A stretch of 59,925 bases of DNA from an uncultured Pseudomonas sp. (GTDB lineage Bacteria; Pseudomonadota; Gammaproteobacteria; Pseudomonadales; Pseudomonadaceae). The translations under genes were made by a program, and so were the position numbers. The notes under the pieces were generated by a model that was given only the letters and a program-made list of their open reading frames with translations, had not been told where the DNA came from and did not search any database. This document shows, piece after piece, positions 33,322 through 41,718 of this stretch (the stretch's first letter is position 1; each line of letters begins with the position of its first letter). The stretch is taken from assembly GCF_913777995.1 (NCBI RefSeq), contig NZ_CAJYVE010000021.1, positions 1-59,925 of the forward strand, written 5' to 3'.

Positions 33322-35436
33322 ATGGCAAAGCGCTCCATCGCCCCGGCATCGCTGTCGATGCTGCTGGTCATTCCTGCTGTCCACGCCGATACCGGCGCCC
33401 CCCTTACCCTGCCGGCCACCTCGGTCAACAGTGATTACGAACAACAGAGCTACAAGGCCGCAGAGAACCGCAGCGCGATGAAGATCGACGCCGCCCAGCG
33501 CGACATCCCGCAGACGGTCAACGTGGTGCCGGAGAGCGTCATCAAGGACCAGGGTGCGCAGTCCATGGAAGATGTGCTGAAGAACGTGCCCGGTGTCGGC
33601 CTGTCCAACGGCGACGGCCAGCGCGACCAGGTGACCATCCGTGGCTTCAGCGCCATCGGCGACTTCTACACCGACGGCGTGCGCGACGATGCGCTGTATT
33701 TCCGCGACCTGTCGAACGTCGAACGGGTGGAGGTCATCAAGGGCCCCGCCGCCGTGCTCTACGGTCGCGGCTCGTCGGGCGGGTTGATCAACAGCGTCAG
33801 CAAGAAGCCCAACTTCGACCCCAAGCAGGAAGTGGGCGTGAGCTTCGACAGCGAGGGCAAGCGCCGCACCCAGTTCGACAGCGGCTGGGCTGACTCCAAC
33901 GGCCGGCAGGCCTACCGGGTGACCGGCGCCGTCGAGGACAGCGACACCTTCCGCGACGACGCCTATACCGACCGCAAGGCCATCGCCCCCTCGGCGTTCT
34001 TCAAGCTCTCCGACGACCTGGAGCTGAACCTGGCCGCCAGCTACCTGTACGACAAACGCCTGATCGACTTCGGTGTGCCGGCCCTGGGCAACCGCCCGGT
34101 GGATGTCAGCCGCGACAGACGCTTCGGCTCGGGCAACGCTTCGCAGGACTATGCACGCAGCGAAGTCTTCACGCTGACCGCCGGCCTGGATTACCGCATC
34201 AACGACAACCTGAACCTGAGCAACACCACCCGCTACTACCGCTACGACCTGGACCGCAACAACACCCTGGCCGACAGCAGCCCGACGCGCTTCGTCACCG
34301 CGCCGAACGGCGAACTGCTGGTCAAGCTCAACCGCGGCAACGTGGCCCGCGACGAGTCGGGGGTGTTCAACCAGACCGAACTCAAGCAGCAGGCGAACCT
34401 CGCCGGCCTGCAGCACAACCTGCTGTACGGCGTTGAAGTCGGCGTGCAGGACAAACACCAGCGCGTGTTCAGCCAGAACAACGTGGCCCAGGTGCCGGTG
34501 TTCCGCGATGCCCTGGTAGGCGTGCCGGAACACGCTTCGACCCTGTCGTCCAAGGGCACCAACACCCAGACCACCACCGGGTTCTACGTGCAGGACATGA
34601 TCGAGCTGAGCAGCCAGTGGAAGGCGCTGCTGGGCGCGCGCTACGACATCTTCGGCCAGGACTATGACGACCGCCGCGTGCAGAACGTCGACCTCGAGCG
34701 TACCGACCGTACCTGGAGCCCACGCGTAGGCCTGGTGTTCCAGCCCGACTCGGTGCAGTCCTATTACGTGTCGGTGAGCCGCAGCTACCAGCCTTCGGGC
34801 GAAGTGTTCGCCATTTCGACGAGCAACCAGGACCTGGAGCCGGAGAAGACCACCAACTACGAGCTGGGCGCCAAGTGGGACCTCCTGGATAACCGCCTGG
34901 CGGTAACTGCTGCGGTGTTCCGCCTGGAACGCACCAACATGAAGACCGCCGACCCGGCCAACCCGAACCTCACCATCCTGGCCGGCGAACAGCGCACCGA
35001 CGGTTTCGAGACCACGATCAGCGGCCAGCTGAGCGACCAGTGGCAGGTCTATGGCGGCTACGCCTTCCTCGATGCAGAAATCACCAAGTCCAACAGCTTC
35101 ACTAATGGCGTGGCCAACAAGGGCCAGACCCCGACCCTCACGCCGCGCAACAGCGCCAACCTGTGGCTGGTGCGCAGCCTGACCCCGCAGTGGCGCGTGG
35201 CAGCCGGTGCCAACTATGTGGGCGACCGCTATACCGCGCTGGACAACAACGTGGTGATGCCCGCCTACACCACGTTTGATACGGCACTGCTGTATAACGT
35301 GCCGCACTGGGACATGGCGCTGCGCCTGAAGAACGTCTTCAACCGCGACTACTACGCCTCGGCGCATGGCTCGGTAGACCTGATCACTCCAGGCGCCCCG
35401 CGTACCCTGGAGGTCAGCGCCAACTATCGGTTCTAA
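33322..35436 (+). CDS. TonB-dependent siderophore receptor (catecholate type likely)
   Basis: 704 residues. Signal peptide to HADTGAP (about residue 23), plug with DIPQTVNVVPESVIKDQGAQ and VERVEVIKGPAAVLYGRGSS, barrel ending LEVSANYRF. No STN signalling domain. The short signal peptide, plug sequence and size match the Fiu/PiuA-like catecholate receptor group rather than the pyoverdine group. The Fur-like site 30 bases upstream supports iron control. Its last codons (CGG TTC TAA) are part of a 19-bp direct repeat with 35580-35598, so repeat DNA begins inside the 3' end of the gene. No siderophore esterase or PiuC-type hydroxylase is adjacent. Confidence 0.93.
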   Translation: MAKRSIAPASLSMLLVIPAVHADTGAPLTLPATSVNSDYEQQSYKAAENRSAMKIDAAQRDIPQTVNVVPESVIKDQGAQSMEDVLKNVPGVGLSNGDGQRDQVTIRGFSAIGDFYTDGVRDDALYFRDLSNVERVEVIKGPAAVLYGRGSSGGLINSVSKKPNFDPKQEVGVSFDSEGKRRTQFDSGWADSNGRQAYRVTGAVEDSDTFRDDAYTDRKAIAPSAFFKLSDDLELNLAASYLYDKRLIDFGVPALGNRPVDVSRDRRFGSGNASQDYARSEVFTLTAGLDYRINDNLNLSNTTRYYRYDLDRNNTLADSSPTRFVTAPNGELLVKLNRGNVARDESGVFNQTELKQQANLAGLQHNLLYGVEVGVQDKHQRVFSQNNVAQVPVFRDALVGVPEHASTLSSKGTNTQTTTGFYVQDMIELSSQWKALLGARYDIFGQDYDDRRVQNVDLERTDRTWSPRVGLVFQPDSVQSYYVSVSRSYQPSGEVFAISTSNQDLEPEKTTNYELGAKWDLLDNRLAVTAAVFRLERTNMKTADPANPNLTILAGEQRTDGFETTISGQLSDQWQVYGGYAFLDAEITKSNSFTNGVANKGQTPTLTPRNSANLWLVRSLTPQWRVAAGANYVGDRYTALDNNVVMPAYTTFDTALLYNVPHWDMALRLKNVFNRDYYASAHGSVDLITPGAPRTLEVSANYRF

Positions 35437-35605
35437 GCCCAATACTGTTCGGTTAAGCGCTTTGCGGCTTGGTGGGAGCGAGCTTGCTCGCGAAAAGCGG
35501 GCAAAGTCGCTGAATTTGCTGTGAACGTGATGCCGCCTTCGCGAGCAAGCTCGCCCCCACGGGGTAACTGACCAGTATTGGTTCTAAGCCCAATACTGGT
35601 CAGTT
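35429..35605. repeat. Composite repeat: inverted CCAATACTG arms around a REP pair
   Basis: Outer arms CCAATACTGTTCGGTT (35439-35454) and AACTGACCAGTATTGG (35566-35581) are inverted at 14 of 16 positions. Inside are inverted REP arms 35474-35494 (GGGAGCGAGCTTGCTCGCGA) and 35538-35558, 20 of 21 complementary. A perfect 16-bp inverted repeat follows: 35566-35581 with CCAATACTGGTCAGTT at 35590-35605, loop 8. The 19-mer GGTTCTAAGCCCAATACTG occurs at 35429-35447 and 35580-35598, a perfect direct repeat bracketing the unit and including the receptor stop codon. Confidence 0.8.
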
Positions 35606-35606
35606 A

Positions 35607-35702
35607 GGCCGGGCAGGAGCGGCTTCAGCCGCGAAGCGACCGCCTGTTCACAGCAGAGGCAGTGAATTTCCTGGCGCTTTTGCGGCTGAAGCCGCTCCCA
35701 CC
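35607..35702. repeat. Paired GGCTTCAGCCGCGAAG repeat
   Basis: AGGAGCGGCTTCAGCCGCGA near 35617-35640, linker CGACCGCCTGTTCACAGCAG and beyond, inverted arm GCGGCTGAAGCCGCTCCCAC ending near 35700. Nearly the same sequence as 31321-31405, including the linker GTGAATTTCCTGGCGCTTT. Confidence 0.8.
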
Positions 35703-35784
35703 GGGGACTCCCCACGGCGACCGGCTTATCGGCTATCGTTCAGCACCAGGCGGCGCCAGACCGCCACTGACACGAGAGCCATCG

Positions 35785-36678
35785 ATGATGGGAAACACAC
35801 CTCTGCCTGCCGCTGCCGACCGACGCCACTGGCTGTGGATCGCCGGAACCCTGTTCAGCCTGCTGGCCTTCGCCGCCAATTCGATCTTCTGTCGCCTGGC
35901 CCTGCGCAGCGGCGCCATCGACCCGCAGTCCTTCACCGCCATCCGCCTGCTTGGCGGTTCGCTGTTTCTGCTGATGCTCCTCAACCTGGGCAAGCGCACG
36001 CCACTGGGCGGCAGCTGGCGTGGCGCAGTGAGCCTGTTCGTCTATGCCTATCTGTTCTCGCTGGCCTACATCCACCTGGATGCCGGCGTGGGCGCGCTGA
36101 TCCTGTTCGGCGCGGTGCAGATCAGCATGTTCGGGCTGGGCTGGAAAGGTGGCGAAAAACTGCGTGCCAGGGTCGCGCTGGGCATGTTCATCGCCTTTTG
36201 CGGGCTGTTGGTGTTGCTGGCGCCTGGTGGCACGGCGCCGCCGCTGTCCAGTGCACTGGCGATGGTAGTCGCCGGTATCGCCTGGGGCGTTTATTCGATT
36301 CTGGGCCGGGGAGCGGGCGGCAATCCACTGGGCAATACCGCCGGCAACTTCCTGCGCAGCCTGCCATGGGTGGGCGTGGCCGTGGCGCTGGGCCTGGTGC
36401 AGGGCGGAATATCGGTCAGCGTGCCCGGTGTGGTCTATGCCCTGGCGTCTGGCGTGCTGGCCTCCGGGGCCGGGTATGCCGTGTGGTATTCGGTGGTCGG
36501 GCGGATGAGCGCACAGACAGCTGCAACCTTGCAGTTGAGTGTGCCAGTCCTGGCGGCGCTGGTCGGCGTACTGTTGCTGGACGAACCGCTGTCGCTGCGC
36601 CTGATACTGGCGTCGCTGATCGTGCTGGGCGGCATCGCCCTGGCACTGACGGCCCGGCGGGTGCCGCCAGGCCGGTAG
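35785..36678 (+). CDS. EamA/DMT-family transporter
   Basis: 297 residues from MMGNTPLPAAADRRHWLWIA. Ten predicted membrane helices (for example LWIAGTLFSLLAFAANSIF, LGMFIAFCGLLVLLAPGG, RLILASLIVLGGIALAL) in two EamA halves, the drug/metabolite exporter superfamily. The open frame begins 41 codons earlier inside repeat DNA (35662); that start is rejected. The typical EamA EPLSLRLIL segment near the C-terminus is present (LLDEPLSLRLILASLIVLGG). Substrate unknown; amino-acid or metabolite export is usual. Followed after 11 bases by the convergent BASS transporter. Confidence 0.93.
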   Translation: MMGNTPLPAAADRRHWLWIAGTLFSLLAFAANSIFCRLALRSGAIDPQSFTAIRLLGGSLFLLMLLNLGKRTPLGGSWRGAVSLFVYAYLFSLAYIHLDAGVGALILFGAVQISMFGLGWKGGEKLRARVALGMFIAFCGLLVLLAPGGTAPPLSSALAMVVAGIAWGVYSILGRGAGGNPLGNTAGNFLRSLPWVGVAVALGLVQGGISVSVPGVVYALASGVLASGAGYAVWYSVVGRMSAQTAATLQLSVPVLAALVGVLLLDEPLSLRLILASLIVLGGIALALTARRVPPGR

Positions 36679-36689
36679 GCACGACGAAC

Positions 36690-37700
36690 CTAACGCGCAG
36701 TGCTCGGCTCGACCTTCTGCTCGGTAACTACCGGGGGTTCCGCGCGGCGCGAGTAGCGCTGGGCCAGACCGGCGCAGACCATCAGCTGGATCTGATGGAA
36801 CAGCATCACCGGCAGAATGATCAGACCGATGGTGCTGCCGGCAAACAGCACCTGGGCCATGGGCACGCCGGTGGCCAGGCTCTTCTTCGAGCCACAGAAC
36901 AGGATGGTGATGCGATCTTCCTGGTTGAAGCCCAGCAGCCGCCCCAGCAGCGCCGTGATGCCCAGGGCCACCGCCAGCAGCACGATGCAGCCGACCACGA
37001 CCCAGGCCAGGGTCACCGGCGGCACTTGCTGCCACAGGCCACCGATGACTGCCGCACTGAACGCCGAGTAGACCACCAGCAGGATCGAACTCTGGTCGAC
37101 ATACTTCAGCCAGTTCTTGTTGCGCCCTACCCAGCCGCCGATCCAGCGCCGGGCGATCTGACCGGCGATGAAGGGTACCAGCAGTTGCAGGCTGATCTTG
37201 CGGATCGCCTCCAGGGTCGAGCCGCCATCGCCATGCACGCCCATCAAGAACGCCACCAGCAGCGGGGTCAGGAAGATGCCCAGCAGGCTGGATGCGGCGG
37301 CGCTGCAGATCGCCGCCGGAATGTTGCCGCGCGCCAGCGAGGTGAAGGCGATCGCCGACTGTACCGTGGCCGGCAGCGCACACAGGTACAGGAAGCCCAT
37401 GTACAGGTCCTGGCCGACCAGTGGCAGCAGCAGCGGCTTCATGGCCAGCCCCAGCAGCGGGAAGAGGACGAAGGTGCAGCAGAACACCAGCAGGTGCAGG
37501 CGCCAGTGCCCGGCACCGGCGAGGATGGCTTCACGGGACAGTTTGGCGCCGTGGAGGAAGAACAGCAGGGCGATGGCGATGTCGGTGATCCAGTCGAACG
37601 CCACGGCCACCTGGCCACGGGCAGGCAGGAAGGTGGCGGTGATGACCACCGCCAGCAGGGTCAGGGTGAAGTTGTCCGGCAAGAAACGCGAACGGGCCAT
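36690..37700 (-). CDS. Bile acid:sodium symporter (BASS) family transporter, YfeH-like
   Basis: 336 residues from MARSRFLPDNFTLTLLAVVI with AGGACT before the ATG. About nine to ten membrane helices. The BASS hallmarks GAKLSREAILAGAGHW, CALPATVQSAIAFTSLARGN and LFCGSKKSLATGVPMAQVLF are present, the last matching the YfeH/PF13593 subgroup. These transport organic anions or have been linked to arsenite and other solutes; substrate not deducible. It is divergent from an AraC regulator 82 bases away, which probably controls it. The C-terminus is a cytosolic tail (RYSRRAEPPVVTEQKVEP). Confidence 0.92.
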   Translation of the reverse strand: MARSRFLPDNFTLTLLAVVITATFLPARGQVAVAFDWITDIAIALLFFLHGAKLSREAILAGAGHWRLHLLVFCCTFVLFPLLGLAMKPLLLPLVGQDLYMGFLYLCALPATVQSAIAFTSLARGNIPAAICSAAASSLLGIFLTPLLVAFLMGVHGDGGSTLEAIRKISLQLLVPFIAGQIARRWIGGWVGRNKNWLKYVDQSSILLVVYSAFSAAVIGGLWQQVPPVTLAWVVVGCIVLLAVALGITALLGRLLGFNQEDRITILFCGSKKSLATGVPMAQVLFAGSTIGLIILPVMLFHQIQLMVCAGLAQRYSRRAEPPVVTEQKVEPSTAR

Positions 37701-37782
37701 GGGTGAGAGTCCTGTATTGTCAGAATAGCCCGCACACCTTAGCCTTGATCCCTTCTGCCGACTAACGCGATCAGGGCAACAA

Positions 37783-38574
37783 ATGTCGATAAACGGCCAA
37801 ACTGCCGTCCACGAGCGCCCCATCCCGCCACTGGACGCCCTGCCACGCCCGCTCTATGCGCGCAGCGAGTCGTTGGCGCGGGCCGAGCGCACGCGCATGC
37901 ACCACCACCCCTGGGTACAGTTGTCCTACGCGATACGCGGCGTGCTACATGTGCACACCCCCGGTGAAAGCTTCGTCGCGCCGCCACAGCGTGCGGTGTG
38001 GATCCCGGCGCAGATGGAGCACGAGGTGTTCAGCTTCGCCAATACCGAAATGCGCAGCCTGTACCTGGATGCGACGCTGTTCGGCGCGCCGCACGACCAT
38101 TGCCGGGTCATCGAGATCACCCCGCTTACCCATGAACTGATCAAGCAGTTCTGCACCCTGGAGACCGAGTACGACGAACAGGGTGAGGCAGGCCGCTTGT
38201 CGCTGGTACTGGTCGACCAGTTGCGCCGCGCCCGCGAGGTGAGCATGTCGTTGCCGCTGCCGCAGGACCCACGCGCCCTGCAACTGTGCCGGCAGTTGCA
38301 GGACACCCCGGACGACGCCCGTACCCTGGCCGAATGGGGCTGCCAGCTGGGCGCCTCGGAAAAGACCCTGCGGCGCATCCTGCTGCGCGAAACGGGGCTG
38401 TCGTTCCGTATCTGGCGCCAGCGCCTGCGCCTGCTCGGCTCCATCGAAGAGCTGGGGCGCGGGGTCAGGGTCACCCAGGTGGCACTGAACTTCGGCTACC
38501 AGTCCACCTCGGCCTACATTGCTGCATTTCGCGAGCACTTCGGCGTCACCCCTGGCGACTTCTTCTCGGGCTGA
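37783..38574 (+). CDS. AraC-family regulator with N-terminal cupin domain
   Basis: 263 residues. N-terminal cupin (MHHHPWVQLSYAIRGVLHVH, then FVAPPQRAVWIPAQMEHEV) and C-terminal double helix-turn-helix (TLAEWGCQLGASEKTLRRIL, then VTQVALNFGYQSTSAYIAAF and REHFGVTPGDFFSG). This domain order and the WIPAQMEHEV motif match the NimR/YdeO-like group that regulates a divergent transporter. CAGGGC lies before the ATG. Divergence from the BASS gene suggests direct control of that transporter in response to a small ligand bound by the cupin. Confidence 0.92.
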   Translation: MSINGQTAVHERPIPPLDALPRPLYARSESLARAERTRMHHHPWVQLSYAIRGVLHVHTPGESFVAPPQRAVWIPAQMEHEVFSFANTEMRSLYLDATLFGAPHDHCRVIEITPLTHELIKQFCTLETEYDEQGEAGRLSLVLVDQLRRAREVSMSLPLPQDPRALQLCRQLQDTPDDARTLAEWGCQLGASEKTLRRILLRETGLSFRIWRQRLRLLGSIEELGRGVRVTQVALNFGYQSTSAYIAAFREHFGVTPGDFFSG

Positions 38575-38698
38575 GGCCCATGGAACCTCCTGCATGCGGC
38601 CGCATCCTATCCGGCGAGCCAGGCGTAACGCCCGGCTGCCTCATGCCGCGCACGCCTGCCCTGCCGGCACCTCGTGAATTTCCGGAGTCCCCCTCGAC

Positions 38699-39400
38699 AT
38701 GAATGTCTCGTTTCGCCCCCAATGGCTGCTTGCCCTCGCCCTGCCCCTGGTCCTGATCGGCTGCGGCAACGATGAACCCAAGCAGCGGGCGGCCTTCAGC
38801 CAGTTCCTGCAGACCCGCATCATCGACAAGCCTGGACTGAGGGTGCCCAAGCTCACCCCCGAGGAGTCCAAGTCATTTGGCGACTACACCCGCGACTACG
38901 CGGTGATCACTGACTTCAATGCCGCCATGGACAGCACCGTGAAACCCTTCTCCGGCCTGCTGCAGAAAGGCGCGATCCGTTCGCTCAGCGATGTGCTCGA
39001 ACGCCGCGATGACATCAAGGCGGCGCAGACCGGGCTCAACGATATGGGCGTGCAGCTCAAGGAGCAGAAAGCCAAGGCTGACAGCGCCCACGCCCAACTC
39101 AAGCAGCCCGATGACCTGAAACCGGTTTACGACAAGGCCTATGCCAAGACCGTCACGCTGCCGGCCGACACCTTCATGCAGGTGCTGCCGCAGATCGGCG
39201 CGACCCTGGACAGCGGCCTGAAAGTCGCGGATTACGTCAAGGCACACGAGCAGCAGATCGATGTGAAAGGCCCGACGATTACCGTCAAGGACCCGAAGGT
39301 TCAGCAGGAACTGAACGGCTTGCTGCAGGACCTCAACAACCAGGCCCAGAATGCGCAGCAGGCGCAGGCCAAAATGCAGAAGCTGATGCTCGGCAACTGA
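38699..39400 (+). CDS. DUF3053 lipoprotein (YiaF-like)
   Basis: 233 residues with a lipoprotein signal: LALALPLVLIGCGNDEPK, lipobox LIGC with Cys at about 22. The rest is helical and polar (QRAAFSQFLQTRIIDKPG, LTPEESKSFGDYTRDYAVI, and coiled-coil AQNAQQAQAKMQKLMLGN), matching the DUF3053/YiaF family of Gram-negative lipoproteins of unknown function. Probably anchored on the periplasmic side. Ends at a strong stem-loop (39411-39441) shared with the convergent gene. Confidence 0.85.
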   Translation: MNVSFRPQWLLALALPLVLIGCGNDEPKQRAAFSQFLQTRIIDKPGLRVPKLTPEESKSFGDYTRDYAVITDFNAAMDSTVKPFSGLLQKGAIRSLSDVLERRDDIKAAQTGLNDMGVQLKEQKAKADSAHAQLKQPDDLKPVYDKAYAKTVTLPADTFMQVLPQIGATLDSGLKVADYVKAHEQQIDVKGPTITVKDPKVQQELNGLLQDLNNQAQNAQQAQAKMQKLMLGN

Positions 39401-39410
39401 CCTGCCAGGC

Positions 39411-39441
39411 ACTGGCGGGGTTCGGCAAGAACCCCGCCAGT
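39411..39441. terminator. Bidirectional stem-loop between convergent genes
   Basis: ACTGGCGGGGTT (39411-39422) pairs perfectly with AACCCCGCCAGT (39430-39441) around a 7-base loop. It sits between the DUF3053 stop and the stop of the gene at 39461, in the right place to end both transcripts, although no T-run adjoins it. Confidence 0.75.
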
Positions 39442-39460
39442 CCACCTCACCTGCTCTGCC

Positions 39461-40387
39461 TTAGCCGCAGGCCCAGTCCAGTTCCATCTTCACCAGGTCG
39501 ACCTGACCATTGCCACCGCCGAAATTGAAACCGCCGAAGTCCTCTTCGAATTCCAGGTAGCGCGGGCCGAACTCCGGGTAGCCCTGGATCGGAATCATGG
39601 TGCCGCCCAGGTGGTTGTGCGCGTGGAAGCGTTCCAGGTTGAGCGCCACGCCTTCATCGCTGAACGCCGGTATGTAGCCGCTTTCCTGGCATTCATCTTC
39701 CCACTCGCGCGGCGGCTTGCCGACGTTGGGGTCGTCTTCGCGGCGCTGGGCGCGAATCGGGAAGGCAGTGTCCAGGCCGGCGGCGCGACCGTTGGCCGGC
39801 AGCCATTCGAAGGCCTCCTGGCCGGGGTTGCGGACCTTGTCATACGGCAGGTAGTCCACGTAGCTGGCGTGCAACCAGCGGGGCGCGTCGCCCAACAGCG
39901 GATTGCCCTCCAGTTGCGGCGGCTCGGCCAGCGCGCCCTCGAAGGCCGCCTGGGTCAGCCAGATCACCGCATAGTGGGTGCCGAGAATGTCCTGCATGTC
40001 GAACTGCATGGGGTGGCGAGCCCGGCGGTGTTCCCAGAACGGCCGCAAATGAGTATCCGCAGGCGACTGCTCGGTCAGCGGCTCGGCGAAGAACGCCTCC
40101 ACCGCATCGCTGCTCGACAGTTCCTCGAACTGATCGTCGACGAACAGGCTGAATGCCACGTATTCCTGGCCCTGACCGCGATACTCGGACGGTACATGCA
40201 GGGTGAAGGCGTGGCGCATCGGGTAGCCGTGCAGCGGGCTTAGGGGCCACTGGGCGGTGCTGATGCCCGGCGGCAGGCCAAAGCTCCAGCCGCCGCTCCA
40301 GGTGGCACCGCGTCGAGTGGCCGGGAGGGGGGCCTGGGGATCGCGCAGCAGGTCCCAGGCGGTGGTCAAGGTCGGGTCGGCTTGCAT
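39461..40387 (-). CDS. Hypothetical protein, weak DUF1963-like resemblance
   Basis: 308 residues starting MQADPTLTTAWDLLRDPQAP, with AGGGAAG well placed upstream. Soluble, rich in aromatic and acidic residues; the C-terminal part HNHLGGTMIPIQGYPEFGPR and FEEDFGGFNFGGGNGQVDLV recalls the HxxGG-QG and WGDGG elements of the DUF1963/YwqG family, but the match is faint. No signal peptide. Its only neighbours are the convergent lipoprotein gene and the dehydrogenase operon. Function unknown. Confidence 0.7.
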   Translation of the reverse strand: MQADPTLTTAWDLLRDPQAPLPATRRGATWSGGWSFGLPPGISTAQWPLSPLHGYPMRHAFTLHVPSEYRGQGQEYVAFSLFVDDQFEELSSSDAVEAFFAEPLTEQSPADTHLRPFWEHRRARHPMQFDMQDILGTHYAVIWLTQAAFEGALAEPPQLEGNPLLGDAPRWLHASYVDYLPYDKVRNPGQEAFEWLPANGRAAGLDTAFPIRAQRREDDPNVGKPPREWEDECQESGYIPAFSDEGVALNLERFHAHNHLGGTMIPIQGYPEFGPRYLEFEEDFGGFNFGGGNGQVDLVKMELDWACG

Positions 40388-40472
40388 GGTCTGACTTCCC
40401 TGATGGCTAGAGGTAGAAACCCCAACTCAGACCATCATGCTCGACATTCATTAGCCAGGCGCAGTAAAAAAA

Positions 40473-41717
40473 TCAGGCCGGCCAGCTTTGCAGCACCTCG
40501 ACGAAGCGTTTGAGCCAGGCGTTGGTCTGGCTGCCGTCGAGCACGCGGTGGTCGATGGTCAGCGACACATAGGCCATGGTGCGTGCCTGGAAGCTGTCCA
40601 CGCCGTCTATTTCGCGAACCACCACACGCTTTTCCAGCGCCCCGATACCGAGAATCGCCGACTGCGGCTGATTGATGATCACCGGGCTGGCCAGCAGCGA
40701 ACCGGACACGCCATGGTTGGAAATGGTGAAGGTGCCGCCCTGCACGTCCGCCGGCTTCAGCTTGCCGTTACGGGCAGCCTCGGTGAGGCTCTGCAAGCGG
40801 CTGGCGATGCCCAGCAGCGACAGCTCCTGGGCGCGGTGGATGACCGGGACGATCAGGCCCTGGTCGCCCAGCGCGGCACCCACGCCGATGTTCACGTCGC
40901 TGAACACGTCCAGGGCGTCCTCGTGCCAGCGGCTGTTGACCGCCGGCGCCGCCTGCATGGCCTGCACCGCTGCCGCGACTAAATAGGCGGTGTAGGTGAG
41001 GTTGACCCCCTGGGCGGCGAAGCTTTCCTTGTGGCGCTGGCGATGGGCGATGAGCGCCGTGCAGTCCAGCTCGAAGACCGCCGTGACATGCGGCGCTACC
41101 GTGACCGAGCGCTGCATGTGCTCGGCGATGCGTCGGCGCATCGCCGTGTGCGCAATACGCTCGGCGACCCGTGGCGCCGTCGAGGCCTCGCTGGCCGCTG
41201 GCACTACGCCAGGCTGGGCCGGCGACGGCGGCGTGACGGGCGGCTGGCGTTCGAGAAAACGCACCACGTCTTCACGGGTCAGACGCCCGTCGCGGCCAGT
41301 GCCCAACCCTTCGAGGTCGTCCAGGTGCAGGTCATGTTCGGCGATCAACCGGCGTACCGCTGGCGACAGTCGCGCACGAACCTCTTCGCTCGCCTCGCTC
41401 GCCGCACTGCATTGTCGAGGCTTGTCTGCGGTGGGCGCGGGCACCGCCAGCGGTGCTTCACCGGCGACACTGACACGCCCGAGCACGGCGCCGGGCGCGG
41501 CGTCCTGCCCCTCTTGCAGGACCACCTGCAGCAGGCCGTCGCAGGGCGCGCAGACTTCCACCACGACCTTGTCGGTTTCCAATTCCAGCACCGGTTCTTC
41601 ACGGCGTACCGGCTCACCCGGCTGTTTCAGCCAGGTGCGCAGCACGGCCTTGGTGCCCTCTTGCTGCAGCGGCGCGACGATGTCCTGGGCGTGTGTGGCG
41701 ATGGTCATGTCATTCAT
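40473..41717 (-). CDS. 2-oxoacid dehydrogenase E2, dihydrolipoamide acyltransferase
   Basis: 414 residues from MNDMTIATHAQDIVAPLQQE, whose ATG lies one base after the E1 stop. Domains: lipoyl domain with the acceptor lysine in ELETDKVVVEV (about 30-55), linker, peripheral subunit-binding domain (SPAVRRLIAEHDLHLDDLEG, about 140-175), proline-rich linker, and the trimer-forming catalytic domain with SLTIDHRVLDGSQTNAWLKR (catalytic His and Asp near the C-terminus). It transfers the acyl group from E1 to CoA. Only one lipoyl domain, as in BkdB/SucB. Which 2-oxoacid it uses depends on E1. No E3 gene adjoins. Confidence 0.93.
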   Translation of the reverse strand: MNDMTIATHAQDIVAPLQQEGTKAVLRTWLKQPGEPVRREEPVLELETDKVVVEVCAPCDGLLQVVLQEGQDAAPGAVLGRVSVAGEAPLAVPAPTADKPRQCSAASEASEEVRARLSPAVRRLIAEHDLHLDDLEGLGTGRDGRLTREDVVRFLERQPPVTPPSPAQPGVVPAASEASTAPRVAERIAHTAMRRRIAEHMQRSVTVAPHVTAVFELDCTALIAHRQRHKESFAAQGVNLTYTAYLVAAAVQAMQAAPAVNSRWHEDALDVFSDVNIGVGAALGDQGLIVPVIHRAQELSLLGIASRLQSLTEAARNGKLKPADVQGGTFTISNHGVSGSLLASPVIINQPQSAILGIGALEKRVVVREIDGVDSFQARTMAYVSLTIDHRVLDGSQTNAWLKRFVEVLQSWPA

Positions 41718-41718
41718 C

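Noticed and set aside
10811-35702. Spaced repeats considered as a CRISPR array
   Set aside because: The repeats are few, dispersed, inverted in pairs and have conserved linkers; they match REP/BIME-type elements and no cas gene is present.
35662-35784. Upstream start of the EamA transporter (MNFLALLRLKPLPP)
   Set aside because: These codons lie in repeat DNA that yields the same peptide at 31364. The transporter starts plausibly at 35785.
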